8,568 bases of DNA from Deltaproteobacteria bacterium (lineage in GTDB: Bacteria > Desulfobacterota > Desulfovibrionia > Desulfovibrionales > Desulfovibrionaceae): positions 1-8,568 of the forward strand of contig JANXYI010000249.1 in assembly GCA_025350085.1 (NCBI GenBank), written 5' to 3'. Under the pieces are notes generated by a model that was not told the DNA's origin, did no database searches, and saw only the letters and a list, made by a program, of their open reading frames with translations. Made by a program: the position numbers and the translations under genes. Positions 6,753-8,568 of this stretch are shown piece by piece (positions within the stretch are counted from its first letter, which is position 1; each line of letters begins with the position of its first letter).

Positions 6753-8039
6753 ACTTACGTGATCATCGGCAACGGCGTGGCCTCCATCGGCGCCATCGAA
6801 GGCATCCGCCGCCAGGACCAGAAGGCGAAGATCGTCGTCATCGGCGCGGAGGACTCCGCCGCCTATGGCCGCCCGCTCATCTCCTACCTGCTGGCGGGCA
6901 AACTCAGCGTGGACCGCCTGGCCCTGCGCAGCGAAGACTACTACGTGCGCAACAAGGCGGAGCTCAGGCTCGGCACCACGGTGACCGGGATCGACACGGC
7001 CAAGAAGGCCGTGACCACGGACAAGGGCGAGACCATCGCCTATGACCGCCTGCTCATCGCCACCGGCGGCATCCCCTTCATCCCGCCCATCCCCGGGGTC
7101 CAGGGCGCGGACATTTACAGCTTCACCACCCTGGCCCACGCCCAGACGCTCATCGAGCTCTCGAGCAAGATCAAGCGCGCCGTGGTCATCGGCGGCGGGC
7201 TCATCGGGCTCAAGGCTGCGGAGAGCCTGCACGACCGTGGCGTGGGCGTGACCATCGTGGAGCTGGCCCCGCGCATCCTCTCGGCCGGGTTTGACGAAAA
7301 GGCCGGGGCGCTCGCCGCCAACCGCCTGAAGAAGGTCGGCATCGAGGTCAACTGCGGGGTCACGGCCAAGGAGATCCAGCGCAACAAGAACGGCCGGGTC
7401 AAGGGCGTACTGCTCACCGACGGCCGGTTCCTGGACTGCGATGTGGTCGTGGTGGCCATCGGCGTGGTGCCGCACAGCGCCATCGCCAAGGAGGCCGGGA
7501 TCACGGTCGAGCGCGGCATCATGGTCGACGACAAGCTGATGACCAGCGCCAAGGACGTGTACGCCGCGGGCGACGTGGCCCAGGCCATGGACCAGCTCTC
7601 CGGCGAGCGCCGCGTGGTGCCCATCTGGCCCAATGCCTACAATCAGGGCTTTGCCTCGGGCCGCAACATGGCTGGCGCCAAGCAGCCCTACCAGGGCGGC
7701 CTGCCCATGAACTCCATCAGCTTCTACGGGCTGCCGACCATCTCGGTGGGCCTGGTCAATCCGCCTGAGAACGACCCGGACTTCGAGGTCCACGCCGTGC
7801 TGGACCAGGAGAAGGAGATCTACCGCAAGCTCGTGTTCCGCGACGAGAAGCTGGTGGGCTACGTGCTCGTGGGCGACATCGACAAGGCCGGCATGTACAC
7901 CGCCTTCATCAAGTTCGAGATGAAGCTCGCGGGCGAGGCCAAGGACAAGCTCATCAACGCCGGTCCCGAGGTCTTCCTCTGGCCAGAGAAGCTGTTTGAC
8001 GAGACCTGGAACCCGGCCCCGGCCAAGGCCGCCCGTTAG
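6714..8039 (+). CDS. FAD-dependent pyridine nucleotide oxidoreductase (Pyr_redox_2 family), probable reductase subunit of the glutamate synthase
   Basis: Predicted cytosolic flavoprotein that takes electrons from NAD(P)H and passes them to the neighbouring iron-sulfur protein. The 441 residues contain an FAD-binding Rossmann motif at the start (VIIGNGVAS, about 16-24), a second Rossmann motif for the nucleotide (GGGLIG, 160-165) and the FAD ribityl-contacting AAGD at 284-287. E183, at the end of the second strand of the nucleotide fold, favours NADH over NADPH by general rule; this is an inference. The only two cysteines noticed (in VNCG and LDCD) are not a CxxC pair, so it is not a thioredoxin or lipoamide reductase type. 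It resembles the NADH oxidase, rubredoxin reductase and NirB N-terminal group and does not look like classical GltD with its own ferredoxin domain. The start is uncertain: ATG at 6714 has a very strong AGGAGGG only 3-4 bases away. ATG at 6750 (AAGAGG, five bases) starts directly at the conserved MTYVIIGNG and would give 429 residues. Confidence 0.85.
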   Translation: MPVAKRKAQEAAMTYVIIGNGVASIGAIEGIRRQDQKAKIVVIGAEDSAAYGRPLISYLLAGKLSVDRLALRSEDYYVRNKAELRLGTTVTGIDTAKKAVTTDKGETIAYDRLLIATGGIPFIPPIPGVQGADIYSFTTLAHAQTLIELSSKIKRAVVIGGGLIGLKAAESLHDRGVGVTIVELAPRILSAGFDEKAGALAANRLKKVGIEVNCGVTAKEIQRNKNGRVKGVLLTDGRFLDCDVVVVAIGVVPHSAIAKEAGITVERGIMVDDKLMTSAKDVYAAGDVAQAMDQLSGERRVVPIWPNAYNQGFASGRNMAGAKQPYQGGLPMNSISFYGLPTISVGLVNPPENDPDFEVHAVLDQEKEIYRKLVFRDEKLVGYVLVGDIDKAGMYTAFIKFEMKLAGEAKDKLINAGPEVFLWPEKLFDETWNPAPAKAAR

Positions 8040-8092
8040 GGCGTCCCACGGTTCCAGAGACATATCCAGATTGCGCAGGGAGCACTGAGCAG

Positions 8093-8568
8093 ATGAAAGC
8101 ACCTGATCGTTATTACGACTTCCAGAAGGACATCTCCGGCTGCGGCGTGTTCGGGGTCATCCACAAGAAGCGCGGGCTCATCCCGGGCAACATGCCCATC
8201 CAGTCCATGGCCTGCATGCACGACCGCGGAAACGGCCTGGGCGGTGGGTTCGCGGCCTACGGCATCTACCCGGACCTGGCCGACAAGTACGCCTTCCACC
8301 TCATGTGCGACACCCAGGCCGCGCTGGACAACGCCGAAGAGGTGCTCAAACACTACTTCACCGTGCACCTGGCCGAGCCCATCCCCACGCGCAAGGTCCT
8401 GGCCATCAAGAACCCGCCCATCGTGACCAGATACTTCCTGACCCCCAAGAAGGAGCGTCCCCAGGAGGGCCGCGAGCTCGGCGAGCAGGACTACGTGGTC
8501 AGCGCGGTCATGCACATCAACCACAAGGTGTCCGGCGCCTTCGTCTTTTCCAGCGGCAAGAACATGGG
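8093..8568 (+). CDS. Class II glutamine amidotransferase subunit of glutamate synthase, 3' end cut by window edge
   Basis: Expected to hydrolyse glutamine and hand ammonia to the FMN synthase subunit. The first 158 codons are present and the frame is still open at the right edge. The N-terminus reads MKAPDRYYDFQKDISG followed by CGVFGVIHKKRG. C17 is the likely N-terminal nucleophile (Ntn hydrolase) once a 16-residue propeptide is removed, as happens in classical GltB and PurF. MHDRGNGLGGGFAAYG at about residues 43-58 corresponds to the class II motif near the glutamine site. AGGGAG at 8077-8082 lies ten bases before the ATG, slightly long. The gene follows the oxidoreductase by 53 bp without an obvious promoter or terminator, consistent with one operon. 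It supplies the domain missing from the 4717-6246 product. Class II amidotransferase identity is firm. The glutamate synthase role comes from context and from similarity to the archaeal split enzyme. Confidence 0.87.
   Translation, partial: MKAPDRYYDFQKDISGCGVFGVIHKKRGLIPGNMPIQSMACMHDRGNGLGGGFAAYGIYPDLADKYAFHLMCDTQAALDNAEEVLKHYFTVHLAEPIPTRKVLAIKNPPIVTRYFLTPKKERPQEGRELGEQDYVVSAVMHINHKVSGAFVFSSGKNM

Noticed and set aside
6702..8102. 466-codon open frame on the minus strand opposite the oxidoreductase
   Set aside because: Antisense shadow with the same biased composition, while the plus strand encodes a complete two-Rossmann flavoprotein.

Overview
The window reads as a high-GC chromosomal segment from an anaerobic bacterium, most likely a Desulfovibrio-like member of the Desulfovibrionaceae. 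This is inferred from the GC-rich third codon positions, the abundance of iron-sulfur proteins, and a split 'archaeal-type' glutamate synthase cluster next to a short-form alpha-glucan phosphorylase. No ribosomal RNA or other marker is present to fix the taxonomy. Six of the seven protein genes have recognisable families and clear Shine-Dalgarno sites. No mobile element, tRNA, rRNA or CRISPR was seen.

Left part (1-1716, minus strand): dut (dUTPase) is followed 35 bp later by argD (acetylornithine aminotransferase), apparently one transcription unit. argD runs off the left edge, but almost all of it is present. A 169-bp divergent intergenic region (1717-1885) separates dut from glgP on the plus strand, an 856-codon alpha-glucan phosphorylase of the compact type.

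Middle (4457-4716): this 260-bp intergenic region is the most regulatory-looking stretch. It holds a nested hairpin structure just after glgP and then an AT-rich patch with a consensus -35 TTGACA and an extended -10. An 18-bp imperfect palindrome overlaps the -35 box. A leader with three consecutive stem-loops follows, the last of which touches the ribosome-binding region of the next gene. That gene starts with TTG.

Right part (4717-8568, plus strand): four closely spaced genes appear to form an operon for a multi-subunit glutamate synthase. They are a ferredoxin-FMN synthase subunit, a four-cluster [4Fe-4S] electron-transfer protein, an FAD/NAD(P)H oxidoreductase, and a class II glutamine amidotransferase cut by the right edge. 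The proposed flow is NAD(P)H to FAD to the polyferredoxin clusters to the FMN subunit, where 2-oxoglutarate plus ammonia (released from glutamine by the amidotransferase) becomes glutamate. The GXGXG structural domain of classical GltB is not in the window and would be expected downstream. The architecture is known in outline from archaea and some anaerobes. Its electron donor and its leader-based control are the points worth a second look.
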